A DNA stretch of 64,000 nucleotides from CALJFL01 sp039964455 (GCA_039964455.1 JBDVXK010000012.1:682001-746000); one strand, 5' to 3'; counted from the first letter of the stretch, positions 1 through 8,043 are shown. Numbers and translations are program-made. Notes: a model not told the origin generated them from the letters alone.

Positions 1-1
1 C

Positions 2-772
2 AGCCACATCATGCGCCAGGGCGCCGACACCTTGAAAAGAGTGCACTTTGAGCTGGGTGGTAAGAACCCGGTGATTGTTTTCGACGATGCCAATTTCGAG
101 CGCGCGCTCGATGCTGTGGTATTCATGATTTACAGCCTGAACGGACAGCGTTGCACGTCCAGCAGCCGGCTTTTAATCCAAAGCGGCATCCGGGACCGCT
201 TCATCGCAGCACTGGAAGAACGCGTACGCGCGCTGCGCGTGGGGCACTCTCTGGACCCAGACACCGAAGTCGGGCCGCTGGTTCACACAGGACATTTTGA
301 AAAAGTGATGAGCTACATGCAGGCGGCACGGGAAGACGGTGCTACGGTTGCGGTTGGCGGCGAACGACGCACCGACCTGGGCACCGGCAACTACGTGGAG
401 CCCACCCTGTTTACCAATGCCGACAACAGCATGCGGGTGGCCAGGGAAGAGATCTTTGGGCCCGTGCTGACCGCCATAAGCTTCGATACTGAAGAGCAGG
501 CTGTGGCGCTGGCCAACGACACTCCCTACGGCCTTAGCGGCTATATATGGACCAGTGACACAGGGCGCGCCATGCGCCTGGCCAACCAGGTAGAGGCCGG
601 TATGCTGTGGGTCAATTCCGAGAACAATCGCAACCTGCCCTCCCCCTTTGGCGGTATCAAGATGAGCGGCATAGGCCGCGACGGCGGTGACTACAGCTTC
701 GATTTCTACATGGAAACCAAGAATGTATGCATCGCCCACGACACCCACTCGGTTCCGGTATTGGGGCGCTGA
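2..772 (+). CDS. hpaE: 5-carboxymethyl-2-hydroxymuconate semialdehyde dehydrogenase, C-terminal part (cut by window edge)
   Basis: NAD-dependent aldehyde dehydrogenase that oxidises the ring-cleavage product of homoprotocatechuate in the cytoplasm. Only about the last 257 residues are in the window; the frame is open to the left edge, so the start lies outside. Visible are the catalytic glutamate in FELGGKNP and the nucleophilic cysteine in NGQRCTSSSRLL, followed by the ALDH C-terminal segment ending in FGGIKMSGIGRDGG. The stretch around the active site closely resembles enterobacterial HpaE, and the next five genes are the rest of the same pathway, which fixes the assignment better than sequence alone. 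The stop is 2 bases before the next ATG, so it is the first visible gene of a tight operon. Confidence 0.88.
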   Translation, partial: SHIMRQGADTLKRVHFELGGKNPVIVFDDANFERALDAVVFMIYSLNGQRCTSSSRLLIQSGIRDRFIAALEERVRALRVGHSLDPDTEVGPLVHTGHFEKVMSYMQAAREDGATVAVGGERRTDLGTGNYVEPTLFTNADNSMRVAREEIFGPVLTAISFDTEEQAVALANDTPYGLSGYIWTSDTGRAMRLANQVEAGMLWVNSENNRNLPSPFGGIKMSGIGRDGGDYSFDFYMETKNVCIAHDTHSVPVLGR

Positions 773-774
773 TT

Positions 775-1089
775 ATGAGTCTCTACTATGTACAGAAGTT
801 GCTCTACAACCTGAACCGGGACGAGGCGCTGCAGCAGAAGTTTTTCGACGACAAGGACAGCGTGCTAGCCGAATACAAACTCGACGATGAAGAATTTTCG
901 GCGCTCAAGACTCCGGACATAGGGCTGCTTTATATACTCGGTGTTAACGGCCAGATTCTTATGCACTACGCCGCCATGTGCGGCTACGAGTGGACTGAAT
1001 ACATCAAGGCCATGCGCGACGCTCTGGACGAACACGGTAATGTGCGCGCCGGACTCTATGTAACAACTGATGGAAAGGGGGCCGTATGA
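775..1089 (+). CDS. LigA-type small subunit of extradiol dioxygenase
   Basis: A 104-residue protein of the protocatechuate 4,5-dioxygenase alpha subunit (LigA) family, which packs on the LigB-type catalytic subunit and covers its active site. It has the all-helical pattern of the family (DEALQQKFFDDKDSVLAEY early, then ILGVNGQILMHYAAMCGY). Start chosen at the ATG 2 bases after the hpaE stop; an upstream in-frame ATG lies inside hpaE and is unlikely. It overlaps the catalytic subunit gene by 4 bases (ATGA), as expected for two subunits made together. E. coli HpaD is a single-chain enzyme, so a separate small subunit in an hpa operon is unusual. Confidence 0.8.
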   Translation: MSLYYVQKLLYNLNRDEALQQKFFDDKDSVLAEYKLDDEEFSALKTPDIGLLYILGVNGQILMHYAAMCGYEWTEYIKAMRDALDEHGNVRAGLYVTTDGKGAV

Positions 1090-1928
1090 GTCTTGTTTTT
1101 GCGGGAGTTTGCTCCCATGCACCAGGCATCACCGGTCGCAAGCACATGGCAGATGGAGACGACGCGGATACGCTCTACGCCGCCATGGACGACATGCGCG
1201 AGGCCATGGAGGCTACACGCCCGGATGCGCTCATAGTCATCGCAGCGGAGCACTTCGCCAATTTTTTCATGAACAATATGCCTGCGTATTGTATGGGCAT
1301 GGCCGAAGACTATGAGGGACCCATAGAGGACCCCGAATGGCTGGGCATACAACGCACCACTGTGCCAGGCAATGCGGACTTGTCGCGGCGACTGATCGAG
1401 CAGGCCCTACAGGACGTCGATCTGGCTTACGCCGAAGAGTGGAAGTTCGACCATGGCATCATGGTACCGCTGCACTTTCTCACACCGCGCTACGACCTGC
1501 CGATAATTCCGGTCAATATCAATTGCCAGGGGCCGCCTATCACACCCCTGCATCGCGCCTGGGCGTTCGGCGAGGCCTTGCGTAAAGCCTGTGACTCGGT
1601 GCCAGAGCGGATCGCAATCGTCGGTACCGGTGGCATCTCGCATTGGCCCGCCACCCCCGACTCCGGCAAGATAGACGCCGATTGGGATCAGGACTTTCTG
1701 GACCGCTGGTGCAGCAATGACCGGGAGCGCCTGTTGGACTATAGCGATGAGCGCACCTATCTTGAGGCTGGCCAGGGCGGCTTTGAAATACGCACTTTCA
1801 TCGCCATTTCAGGCGCGACAGCGGGCTGCACCGGTACAGTTCACTACTACCGACCCATCCCGATTTTCGCCGTGGGCTGCACCGTAGGTATCATGGATCT
1901 AGCATCTGCTAACAAGGGAGCTGCCTGA
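1086..1928 (+). CDS. LigB-type extradiol dioxygenase catalytic subunit (probable homoprotocatechuate 2,3-dioxygenase)
   Basis: A 280-residue class III extradiol dioxygenase. It should open the ring of homoprotocatechuate between C2 and C3 with a non-haem Fe(II). The N-terminal GVCSHAPGITG carries the first iron-ligand histidine (residue 11) and LIVIAAEHFANFF the second (about residue 56), spaced as in LigB. The glutamate ligand is probably in the GGFEIRTF segment near residue 230, though I cannot prove this. Starts by ATGA overlap with the LigA-like gene and its stop overlaps the hpaF start by 1 base. Substrate is inferred from the operon (hpaE, hpaF, hpaH, hpaI); sequence alone would also allow protocatechuate or gallate. 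Confidence 0.8.
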   Translation: MSLVFAGVCSHAPGITGRKHMADGDDADTLYAAMDDMREAMEATRPDALIVIAAEHFANFFMNNMPAYCMGMAEDYEGPIEDPEWLGIQRTTVPGNADLSRRLIEQALQDVDLAYAEEWKFDHGIMVPLHFLTPRYDLPIIPVNINCQGPPITPLHRAWAFGEALRKACDSVPERIAIVGTGGISHWPATPDSGKIDADWDQDFLDRWCSNDRERLLDYSDERTYLEAGQGGFEIRTFIAISGATAGCTGTVHYYRPIPIFAVGCTVGIMDLASANKGAA

Positions 1929-2296
1929 TGGCGCATTTCATCTACGAATACTCCGCCAACCTTCCCGCCGAGCAACTGGACCTGCCAGGCCTGATGGCGA
2001 AGATGCATCAAGCCGCGGACGCCAGTGGCGTTTTCCCGCTGGCAGGCCTGCGCAGCCGCGCCATGCGCTGTGACGATTTCAGGGTAGGCGACGGCAATCC
2101 GGACAATGGCTTCGTGAACCTGAGCATTAAAGTTGGCCGCGGCCGTGATCTCGACACACGCATGGGCATAGGCCAAACCCTGTTTGAGGTTCTTGTCGAT
2201 CACCTGCAGCCACTGTTCGATTCAAGGGGCCTGGCAGTGAGCTTTGAAATGCGCGAACTGGAAGAACACGTGAAATTTAACAAGAAGAATATTTGA
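1928..2296 (+). CDS. hpaF: 5-carboxymethyl-2-hydroxymuconate delta-isomerase, N-terminal proline replaced by alanine
   Basis: A 122-residue CHMI-family protein that tautomerises the dicarboxylic product of HpaE before hydration. The whole length aligns with E. coli HpaF: HFI-E-S near the start, FPLAGLRSRA, KVGRGRDLDTR and the SFEMRELE tail. CHMI belongs to the tautomerase superfamily, whose catalytic base is the N-terminal proline left after methionine removal. Here codons 1-3 are ATG GCG CAT, giving Met-Ala-His instead of Met-Pro-His. Either this enzyme works with an alanine amine, or activity is altered. The gene overlaps the dioxygenase stop by 1 base and is followed after 1 base by hpaH, so it is firmly in the operon. 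Confidence 0.88.
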   Translation: MAHFIYEYSANLPAEQLDLPGLMAKMHQAADASGVFPLAGLRSRAMRCDDFRVGDGNPDNGFVNLSIKVGRGRDLDTRMGIGQTLFEVLVDHLQPLFDSRGLAVSFEMRELEEHVKFNKKNI

Positions 2297-2297
2297 G

Positions 2298-3101
2298 ATG
2301 CTCACAGACGAACAAATTAAAGACGCAGCCGACAGGCTGTACGAGGCCGAACGCGCCAGGGTGCAGATGCCGGCCCTGACCCTGAGCTACCCCGACATGG
2401 ATATGGACGACGCCTATCGTGTTCAACGATGCTGGGTGGACCGCAAGGTTGCCGAGGGCGCCAGCGTCTATGGCTACAAGATCGGCCTGACCTCTAGGGC
2501 CATGCAAATGGCGGTCAATATTGATACACCGGATTACGGCATCCTGCTGGACGATATGGTCTTTGCCAATAATGGCAGCATCCCCGCCAACGACTTCACC
2601 GACCCGCGTATCGAGACCGAGTTTGCCTTTGTCCTGAAAAAGCCGCTGGCAGGTGACGATGTCACTATCGAGCAGGTAATTGATGCGACCGACTATGTCA
2701 TTCCGGCACTGGAACTCATCGCCGCGCGCAGTTTTCGGGTTGACCCCGATACCGGTTACACCCGCAAGGTCTTCGACACCATTGCAGACAACGCTGCCAA
2801 CGCCGGTATTATCCTGGGCGATACCCGTGTGGACCCACGCGAGGTTGACCTGCGCTGGGCAGGCGCCCTGCTGTACCTCAATGGCGGCATTGAGGAAACA
2901 GGCCTTGCTGCCGGCGTCATGGATCACCCTGCACACGGCATTCGCTGGGTCTGCAAGCGCTTTGCACCCTGGGGCATAGGCCTGGAGCCCGGGCAAGTGA
3001 TTCTATCGGGCTCTTTCACCCGCCCGGTGATTGTTACGCCAGGCGACCATATTCGCGCCGACTACGGCGAGTTCGGCGAGATCAACATCAACTTCACCTA
3101 G
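2298..3101 (+). CDS. hpaH: 2-oxo-hept-4-ene-1,7-dioate hydratase
   Basis: A 267-residue member of the fumarylacetoacetase-like/hydratase family, the same length as E. coli HpaH. It adds water to 2-oxo-hept-4-ene-1,7-dioate to give the HpaI substrate, using a divalent metal. Matching segments include YKIGLTSRAMQ, TDYVIPALELIAAR, KVFDTIADNAANAG and the C-terminal ILSGSFTRPV. The acidic metal ligands are probably those in RIETEFAFVL and ALELI. Starts 1 base after the hpaF stop, and the hpaI gene follows 9 bases later. Confidence 0.92.
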   Translation: MLTDEQIKDAADRLYEAERARVQMPALTLSYPDMDMDDAYRVQRCWVDRKVAEGASVYGYKIGLTSRAMQMAVNIDTPDYGILLDDMVFANNGSIPANDFTDPRIETEFAFVLKKPLAGDDVTIEQVIDATDYVIPALELIAARSFRVDPDTGYTRKVFDTIADNAANAGIILGDTRVDPREVDLRWAGALLYLNGGIEETGLAAGVMDHPAHGIRWVCKRFAPWGIGLEPGQVILSGSFTRPVIVTPGDHIRADYGEFGEININFT

Positions 3102-3110
3102 GACCAAACC

Positions 3111-3917
3111 ATGGAGTTACCGCGCAATCGCTTCAAAGAGGCACTCGCCAAGGGCGGCCCGCTTTACGGCTTATGGCTGGGTTTACCAGACAGCTCGGTA
3201 GCAGAGTTGGCCGGCGGTGCCGGGTTCGACTGGCTACTGATCGATCACGAACACGGTCCATTCGAATTGCGCGATGTTATGCATCACCTGCAGGCACTGG
3301 CGCCCTACCCGGTGGCTCCCATTGTCAGGCCCGTGGAAGGCAACCCCGCGCTGCTAAAGAAGATGCTGGACATCGGTGTGCAGACTTTTCTCATACCCAT
3401 GGTAGAAACCGCAGAGCAGGCCCGGGAACTGGTTAGTGCTGCGCTCTACCCACCCACGGGTACGCGGGGCCTGGGTACCTCCATGGCGAGGGCCGCACAA
3501 TGGAACCGCGTTCCGGGCTATTTGAAAAAGGCCAATGATGAAATCTGCCTGCTACTGCAGGTCGAAACCGCAAGCGCCATGGAGAACATCGACGCCATAC
3601 TGGCGGTTGAAGGGGTAGACGGTGTATTCATCGGCCCGTCAGATCTGTCGGCCTCCATGGGTCACATAGGTGACGCAGGTCATCCGGAAGTTCGCGAGGC
3701 AATCGCAAAAGGACTGGCAAGTATCAAGGCTGCGAACAAGATCGCGGGCTTACTTTGTATGGACCCGGCCCTGGTCGAAGAGTACGTGGCACAGGGCGCC
3801 GATTTCGTCGGGGTAGGCGTTGATACACTTATTCTGGGCCAGGGAATGGTCAAACTCGCCCAGCAGTTCAAGTCAGGTGGCGCAGCCACCGAAGACAAAC
3901 CGCAGGCCGGGTACTGA
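3111..3917 (+). CDS. hpaI: 4-hydroxy-2-oxoheptane-1,7-dioate aldolase
   Basis: A 268-residue class II metal-dependent aldolase of the HpcH/HpaI family that splits the hydrated C7 acid into pyruvate and succinate semialdehyde, the last step of the visible pathway. Diagnostic segments are FDWLLIDHEHGPFEL, VRPVEGNPALLKKMLD, a TGTRGLGTSMARAAQWNR loop and VDGVFIGPSDLSASMG, all close to E. coli HpaI (262 residues). Last gene of the hpa operon; it converges on the Rieske oxygenase gene with 35 GC-rich bases between. No succinate semialdehyde dehydrogenase follows, so that step must be encoded elsewhere. Confidence 0.93.
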   Translation: MELPRNRFKEALAKGGPLYGLWLGLPDSSVAELAGGAGFDWLLIDHEHGPFELRDVMHHLQALAPYPVAPIVRPVEGNPALLKKMLDIGVQTFLIPMVETAEQARELVSAALYPPTGTRGLGTSMARAAQWNRVPGYLKKANDEICLLLQVETASAMENIDAILAVEGVDGVFIGPSDLSASMGHIGDAGHPEVREAIAKGLASIKAANKIAGLLCMDPALVEEYVAQGADFVGVGVDTLILGQGMVKLAQQFKSGGAATEDKPQAGY

Positions 3918-3952
3918 GTCCCGGCCTGGCGCGGCCCGGCCCGGCCGTCTGT
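3918..3952. terminator. GC-rich inverted repeat between convergent genes (possible terminator)
   Basis: The 35 bases between hpaI and the convergent Rieske oxygenase gene are almost all G and C. They contain CGGCC and GGCCG arms that can fold back on each other. There is no T tract on either side, so termination is only a guess. Confidence 0.3.
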
Positions 3953-5047
3953 TCAGAGAATCGCGTTACGAATTTCCACGACTTCGGTATGGGCCTCATC
4001 GGCTTCCTGCTCCAGGCGTTTGTTCCAGACTTTACGAAAATGTGAGAACGCCTTGTCGGCAACCAGCCCACGTGGCTGAAACGGCTGCGGCATCTCGAGG
4101 TATTTCTGCTGCTCCTCAATGAAGATCTTGTCCTCCATAAAGCCTTCCAGCAGGCTGTCACGCAGCGAGATCGAAATAGACTCATCGTCCAGCTTGTAGT
4201 TACGCAGATAATCCCAGAAAAAGTGTGCCGTGCGCCGGGTTTCGGGCGTAATGAACTGACAGTTCTTATATTGCATCACGCCTTCCATATCGCCCCCGTC
4301 CGGGTCCCAGCCTACCGGCGCGAAAGTGGTTTCCATAAAGAAAACACCGGGTATATGCATCTGTACCTGGTTCCGTCTATCCAGTACTTCCGGGCCTTCC
4401 GGGTAGGCGCGCTTGTGATACGGCGGCGGGCTACTCTCCTTGTGCCACCGCACAAAGGAGAAACCATCATCAAGGCGATCAACTTCCTGTTCGGTGCTAA
4501 AGGCGTAGTCTTCAGAGCCACCCAGTGTGTTGGTGTGGACAAACGCAAGATGCGAGAAATCTGCCAGGTTATCGACGATCAACAGCGCGTTAGCATCGTA
4601 GTGCAGGTAAGCTTTTTCAGGCAGGCCACGCCAGGCCGGATCGGTAAGAAAGGGGAAATCGTAAATCTGCCCGGCGTCGGCCAGTGCCGGGTCGCCCATC
4701 CAGATCCAGAGCAATCCTCCACGCTCTTCCATGGGATAGCTGTGCACCCTGTGCACATCGCTGATCAGGTCCTGACCCGGAATTTCAATACAGCGTCCGG
4801 AAGCATCATATTTCATCCCGTGATACATACAGCGCAGGCAGTCACCCTCAACCCGCCCCAGAGACAGTGGTGCGCCCCTGTGACAGCAGCGATCATCCAA
4901 AGCAACAAACTTGCCGCTGTCACCGCGAAAAATGACAACCGGCTGCTCAAGAAAGGTCCGGGCCAGCTTTTCGCCCGCTGGGACTTCCAGCGCCAATGCT
5001 GCAACATACCAGGTGTTTTTCACAAACGGATAAGGTTCATTTGCCAT
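3953..5047 (-). CDS. Rieske non-haem iron oxygenase, VanA-like oxygenase component
   Basis: A 364-residue ring-hydroxylating or O-demethylating oxygenase of the vanillate O-demethylase type. The N-terminal Rieske domain has CxH at residues 54-56 (DRCCHRGAP) and CxxH at 73-76 (CMYHG) binding the 2Fe-2S cluster. The catalytic domain has the mononuclear iron histidines in DFSHLAFVH (about 166 and 171) preceded by an aspartate. No reductase gene lies nearby, so electrons must come from a partner encoded elsewhere. It is divergent from a marR gene with a perfect palindrome 32 bases upstream. Next to an hpa operon, a methoxylated arylacetate such as homovanillate is a plausible substrate, but this is inference. 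Confidence 0.82.
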   Translation of the reverse strand: MANEPYPFVKNTWYVAALALEVPAGEKLARTFLEQPVVIFRGDSGKFVALDDRCCHRGAPLSLGRVEGDCLRCMYHGMKYDASGRCIEIPGQDLISDVHRVHSYPMEERGGLLWIWMGDPALADAGQIYDFPFLTDPAWRGLPEKAYLHYDANALLIVDNLADFSHLAFVHTNTLGGSEDYAFSTEQEVDRLDDGFSFVRWHKESSPPPYHKRAYPEGPEVLDRRNQVQMHIPGVFFMETTFAPVGWDPDGGDMEGVMQYKNCQFITPETRRTAHFFWDYLRNYKLDDESISISLRDSLLEGFMEDKIFIEEQQKYLEMPQPFQPRGLVADKAFSHFRKVWNKRLEQEADEAHTEVVEIRNAIL

Positions 5048-5078
5048 GATGGACTCTCCAGACTATCTTTATTTAATG

Positions 5079-5096
5079 TATTCTCAGGTGAGAATA
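5079..5096. promoter_or_regulatory. 18-base palindrome, likely MarR operator
   Basis: TATTCTCA-GG-TGAGAATA is a perfect inverted repeat with 8-base arms and a 2-base spacer. It lies between the divergent Rieske oxygenase gene (start 5047) and marR (start 5210). A related half site, GAGAATA, recurs at 5110-5116. Size and place fit a MarR dimer site that would block the oxygenase promoter; the binding protein is inferred from proximity. Confidence 0.6.
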
Positions 5097-5101
5097 GATC
5101 A

Positions 5102-5136
5102 GTATAGTAGAGAATATTAGTTAACATGTATAGTAG
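5102..5136. repeat. Direct repeat GTATAGTAG (two copies) in marR promoter region
   Basis: GTATAGTAG occurs at 5102-5110 and 5128-5136, 26 bases apart, in the AT-rich part of the divergent intergenic region. It could be promoter elements or a second regulator site. Short enough that chance is possible. Confidence 0.35.
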
Positions 5137-5209
5137 TTTTGATGACCGCCTTAGATAGATTGGCAGCCAGAAGCACCGATCTAATTTCATTTCAGCATAA
5201 GAGGTAGCT

Positions 5210-5704
5210 ATGCCCCGGGCACCGCAACATCCGTTGGTACTGAGTCAGTACCTCCCCTACCAACTGGTTAACCTGGCCAAGCGTGTCAGTGATGCCTGCA
5301 ACCGCGAGTATGGCGAGCCCTATGGGATCAGCATTGCTGAATGGCGAATATTGGCGAGATTGGGCCAGCAACAGGAGTTGCACTCGCAAGGCTTGGGGGG
5401 CATTACCTTCATGGACAAGTCGCGTGTGTCCCGCGCGCTCGCGCAGCTGCAATCCAAGGGTTATCTGGACAGACGAACCGACCCACAGGACAATCGGGCC
5501 AGCTTTCTGACACTCACCCGCAAAGGGAAAACGCTCTATCAGAAAATCGTACCACTCGCCCTGACCTGGGAAGAAGGATTCCTCGACGTACTCAACGCCA
5601 GGGAGCAACAAGACCTGCGTCGCCTACTGTCAAAACTCGAGGGCCGCCTGAGCGAACTCGACGGGTACTCCCACACTACCGGCGAGACCCACCATGGAAA
5701 CTGA
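5210..5704 (+). CDS. MarR family transcriptional regulator
   Basis: A 164-residue winged-helix regulator. The recognition-helix region FMDKSRVSRALAQLQSKG and the wing with the family signature DRRTDPQDNRASFLTLT (about residues 85-105) are typical of MarR proteins that sense phenolic ligands. Start at the ATG preceded by AAGAGG 6 bases upstream. Divergent from the Rieske oxygenase gene and overlapping the P450 gene by 11 bases, so it probably controls both through the palindrome at 5079-5096. HpaR of enterobacteria is also a MarR protein, so control of the hpa operon is conceivable but not shown. Confidence 0.88.
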   Translation: MPRAPQHPLVLSQYLPYQLVNLAKRVSDACNREYGEPYGISIAEWRILARLGQQQELHSQGLGGITFMDKSRVSRALAQLQSKGYLDRRTDPQDNRASFLTLTRKGKTLYQKIVPLALTWEEGFLDVLNAREQQDLRRLLSKLEGRLSELDGYSHTTGETHHGN

Positions 5705-7031
5705 TCAAACAGCGCTGGAGTGGTTCTACAACCCACTCACCTTCGAAGCCGGTGCGCCACTGGAGAAACTGGCCGCTTTGCGCAGCGACGCACCGATAAT
5801 ATGGGTCGATGAACACAGTCTGCCAGACTGGCCCGGTGGCAAGGGCTTCTGGCTGATACTGCGTCACGCCGACTGCACGGCTGTGCTTAAAAACACACAG
5901 ACATTTTCCTCCCAATTGGGCGGCACGCAGATGCGTGACCCCGACACCCCCGAGGATCTGGACTACGTTCGTCAGATGATGCTGAACATGGATCCACCCA
6001 GACACACACGGCTGAGACGGCTGCTGATCAATACCTTTACCTCCAGGGCGATCAACCAGCTCAGTGAACAGATCGATCAACATGCCGTGGCCATCGTCGA
6101 CCGGGCAATGGCTGCAGGCACTTCGGGCAGCTGCGACTTCGTCAAAGACATAGCAGCTGACATGCCGCTGCTATGTCTGGCGGATATTTTCGGACTGCCC
6201 CAGCAAGACCGCTACCTGATGTTTGACTGGGCCAACAGGGTTATCGGCTACCAGGACCCGGACTACTCGCAGTCTGCCCGCTTCGACCTCAGCCGCGGCA
6301 CAGATATGGCACGCGAGGCCCTCAAGCTGCGGCCACGACCAGATGCAAACGGAGTTCTGCCCAATCCGCGTTCCCGCGGTGGCATGGACGACCTGTACCG
6401 GTATGCCCATCTACTGGCAGAGGAGAAACGGGCAAACCCCGGCAACGACGTCATGTCCATTCTTCTCACCGAAGTGGACGATGAAGAAGGCGCACTAACG
6501 GTAGAAGAGTTTGAAAACCTGTTCTGGCTGTTTTCGGTTGCAGGTAACGAAACCCTGCGCAACAGCATTCCGGGCGGTATGTATGCACTGCTACAGAACC
6601 CTGATCTATGGCAGTCACTCCACGAGGAGCCAGCGGCAATGCCTGCGGCCGTCGAGGAAATGCTTCGCTGGTGGTGCCCGGTTATGAATTTTCGCCGCAC
6701 TGCTACCGAGTCGACGGTACTTGCTGGACAAAACATCAAGGCCGGCGACAAAGTGGTTGTGTCATTCCTTTCGGCCAACTATGACGAGCAGGTATTTGAT
6801 CAGCCGCTTACCTTCAATCCGGCACGCTCACCCAACCCTCACCTGAGCTTCGGGTACGGCCCACATTTCTGCATCGGAGCGCAATTAGCCCGGGCACAAA
6901 TGAAAGCGCTGTTTACCCAGTTGATCGCACGCATGTCAAACGTAGAACTGAACGGCGAGCCGCAATTCCTGCGCTCCAATTTCCAGCGCGGCGTGAAGTC
7001 GCTGCCAATCACCTGGACTGCACGGCAATAA
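5694..7031 (+). CDS. Cytochrome P450 monooxygenase (soluble bacterial type)
   Basis: A 445-residue class I type P450 without membrane anchor. It has the oxygen-activating I helix with AGNETLRN (about residue 282), the ExxR motif in EEMLRW, and the haem loop FGYGPHFCIGAQLAR with the proximal cysteine near residue 393. The AGNET(T/L)R version of the I helix is seen in the CYP124/125/142-like group acting on sterol or terpenoid chains, but also in other bacterial P450s, so the substrate is open. No ferredoxin or ferredoxin reductase is adjacent. It overlaps marR by 11 bases and must be co-transcribed with it. Aromatic hydroxylation or O-demethylation is suggested only by context. Confidence 0.85.
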   Translation: METDQTALEWFYNPLTFEAGAPLEKLAALRSDAPIIWVDEHSLPDWPGGKGFWLILRHADCTAVLKNTQTFSSQLGGTQMRDPDTPEDLDYVRQMMLNMDPPRHTRLRRLLINTFTSRAINQLSEQIDQHAVAIVDRAMAAGTSGSCDFVKDIAADMPLLCLADIFGLPQQDRYLMFDWANRVIGYQDPDYSQSARFDLSRGTDMAREALKLRPRPDANGVLPNPRSRGGMDDLYRYAHLLAEEKRANPGNDVMSILLTEVDDEEGALTVEEFENLFWLFSVAGNETLRNSIPGGMYALLQNPDLWQSLHEEPAAMPAAVEEMLRWWCPVMNFRRTATESTVLAGQNIKAGDKVVVSFLSANYDEQVFDQPLTFNPARSPNPHLSFGYGPHFCIGAQLARAQMKALFTQLIARMSNVELNGEPQFLRSNFQRGVKSLPITWTARQ

Positions 7032-7042
7032 AAGCTGAAATG

Positions 7043-7423
7043 CTAGGGCAGGAAGTCTGCCTGGTGACACTCGACACAGTGCCGCAGCGGCCCGTGCTTT
7101 TCACGCGCCATGGCTTTATCCATATGGCAGCTTCTGCATAGATCGTGAAACTGCCCCTCCATCAGTGGCGCCAGCTCAGGGTCACGATAGTGGCAGTCGA
7201 TACACAGGCCCTGCCCCGTATCATCTTCGTAATTATGATGGCACTCAACGCAGCGCTGCTGCGCATGGTCGACATGGGCGAACTTCATCGGCAATGTCGT
7301 AGCAATACCTGCGCTATCCTGTTGAGCCAGATAAAACTCCGAGGACAGGAAAACCAATACCGCGTAGGCTGCGCCCGCTACTAATAACAACAACAGTAAG
7401 GGCCGCTTCACTGGGGCAGCCAC
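7043..7423 (-). CDS. Tetrahaem c-type cytochrome, membrane-anchored
   Basis: A 126-residue protein with an N-terminal hydrophobic segment (residues 9-27), acting as anchor or signal, and four CxxCH haem sites starting at residues 58, 74, 96 and 116 (CVECH, CIDCH, CRSCH, CVECH). Extra histidines (FAHVDH, CHHNY, FHDLC, KHGPLRH) can supply axial ligands, as in class III cytochromes of the c3/c7 type. Last gene of the aromatic amine dehydrogenase operon; its start overlaps the preceding membrane protein gene by 16 bases. The pair looks like a membrane electron-transfer module, but partner and direction are not known. Confidence 0.82.
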   Translation of the reverse strand: MAAPVKRPLLLLLLVAGAAYAVLVFLSSEFYLAQQDSAGIATTLPMKFAHVDHAQQRCVECHHNYEDDTGQGLCIDCHYRDPELAPLMEGQFHDLCRSCHMDKAMAREKHGPLRHCVECHQADFLP

Positions 7424-8034
7424 TTAAGTGCGGTAAACGCGGCGATTGCAGCAGAGAAAACCAGCAGCGCCAAAAAAAGGTTCACGCCGCGCAGACCGCC
7501 GCTACGCCGCATGGGCAACCACAAGGCGGCAGCGAACAGAATAAGTAACAGAAGCCATTGCGCCGGCTGCGAAAGATAAAACGCGGTATCTATAACATGG
7601 TGCGCGGCGGCGGCGAGAACGACCAGCGTCAGGCCGCGATGCCAAAAGCGAAAAGCAGGATGATCTGAGTAATTGGCCGGCCTGAGAGCAGGCAACGAGG
7701 TAACAACCAGCACCAACAGTATCAGCAGTGCCAGCCAGGCCGACCACATCGACCAGGGCGCACCAGGCTGGGCATACTGCAGCAGCGTGGTGTCACCGAT
7801 CAGGAACCATAGTGCGTGCGATACAAGCAGGACACAGGCGACATAACCGATCTGCTGATGAGCATGCACTTTGCCGCCGCGCCGGGTATCCAGGCAGAGG
7901 TACAGCAGCGCGGCAAGGGCTGCAAGGCCCAGGCCATTACCGAATTCCCAGAACCAGCCGGCACCCGGTCGCGACAGCGGCCACACCGCAATGGCGAATA
8001 CCACTGCGGTGATGCCTGCGAACCACCTATTCAT
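7408..8034 (-). CDS. Ferric-reductase-like or cytochrome-b-like integral membrane protein
   Basis: A 208-residue protein with about six hydrophobic segments. Histidines in or near the membrane segments (KVHAHQQIGY, LLVSHALWFL, FRFWHRGLTL, AAAAHHVIDT) are arranged as in the ferric-reductase-like transmembrane domain that binds two b haems. There is no FAD/NAD domain, so it would pass electrons by itself or through the tetrahaem cytochrome whose gene it overlaps by 16 bases. Lies 9 bases after the amidohydrolase stop in the aau operon. The exact function is not recognised. Confidence 0.62.
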   Translation of the reverse strand: MNRWFAGITAVVFAIAVWPLSRPGAGWFWEFGNGLGLAALAALLYLCLDTRRGGKVHAHQQIGYVACVLLVSHALWFLIGDTTLLQYAQPGAPWSMWSAWLALLILLVLVVTSLPALRPANYSDHPAFRFWHRGLTLVVLAAAAHHVIDTAFYLSQPAQWLLLLILFAAALWLPMRRSGGLRGVNLFLALLVFSAAIAAFTALKWLPQ

Positions 8035-8043
8035 TGCCTGGGA

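Noticed and set aside
4223..5107. 294-codon open frame opposite the Rieske oxygenase
   Set aside because: Shadow of the true gene on the other strand, which has all cluster and iron ligands; the shadow has no recognisable family.
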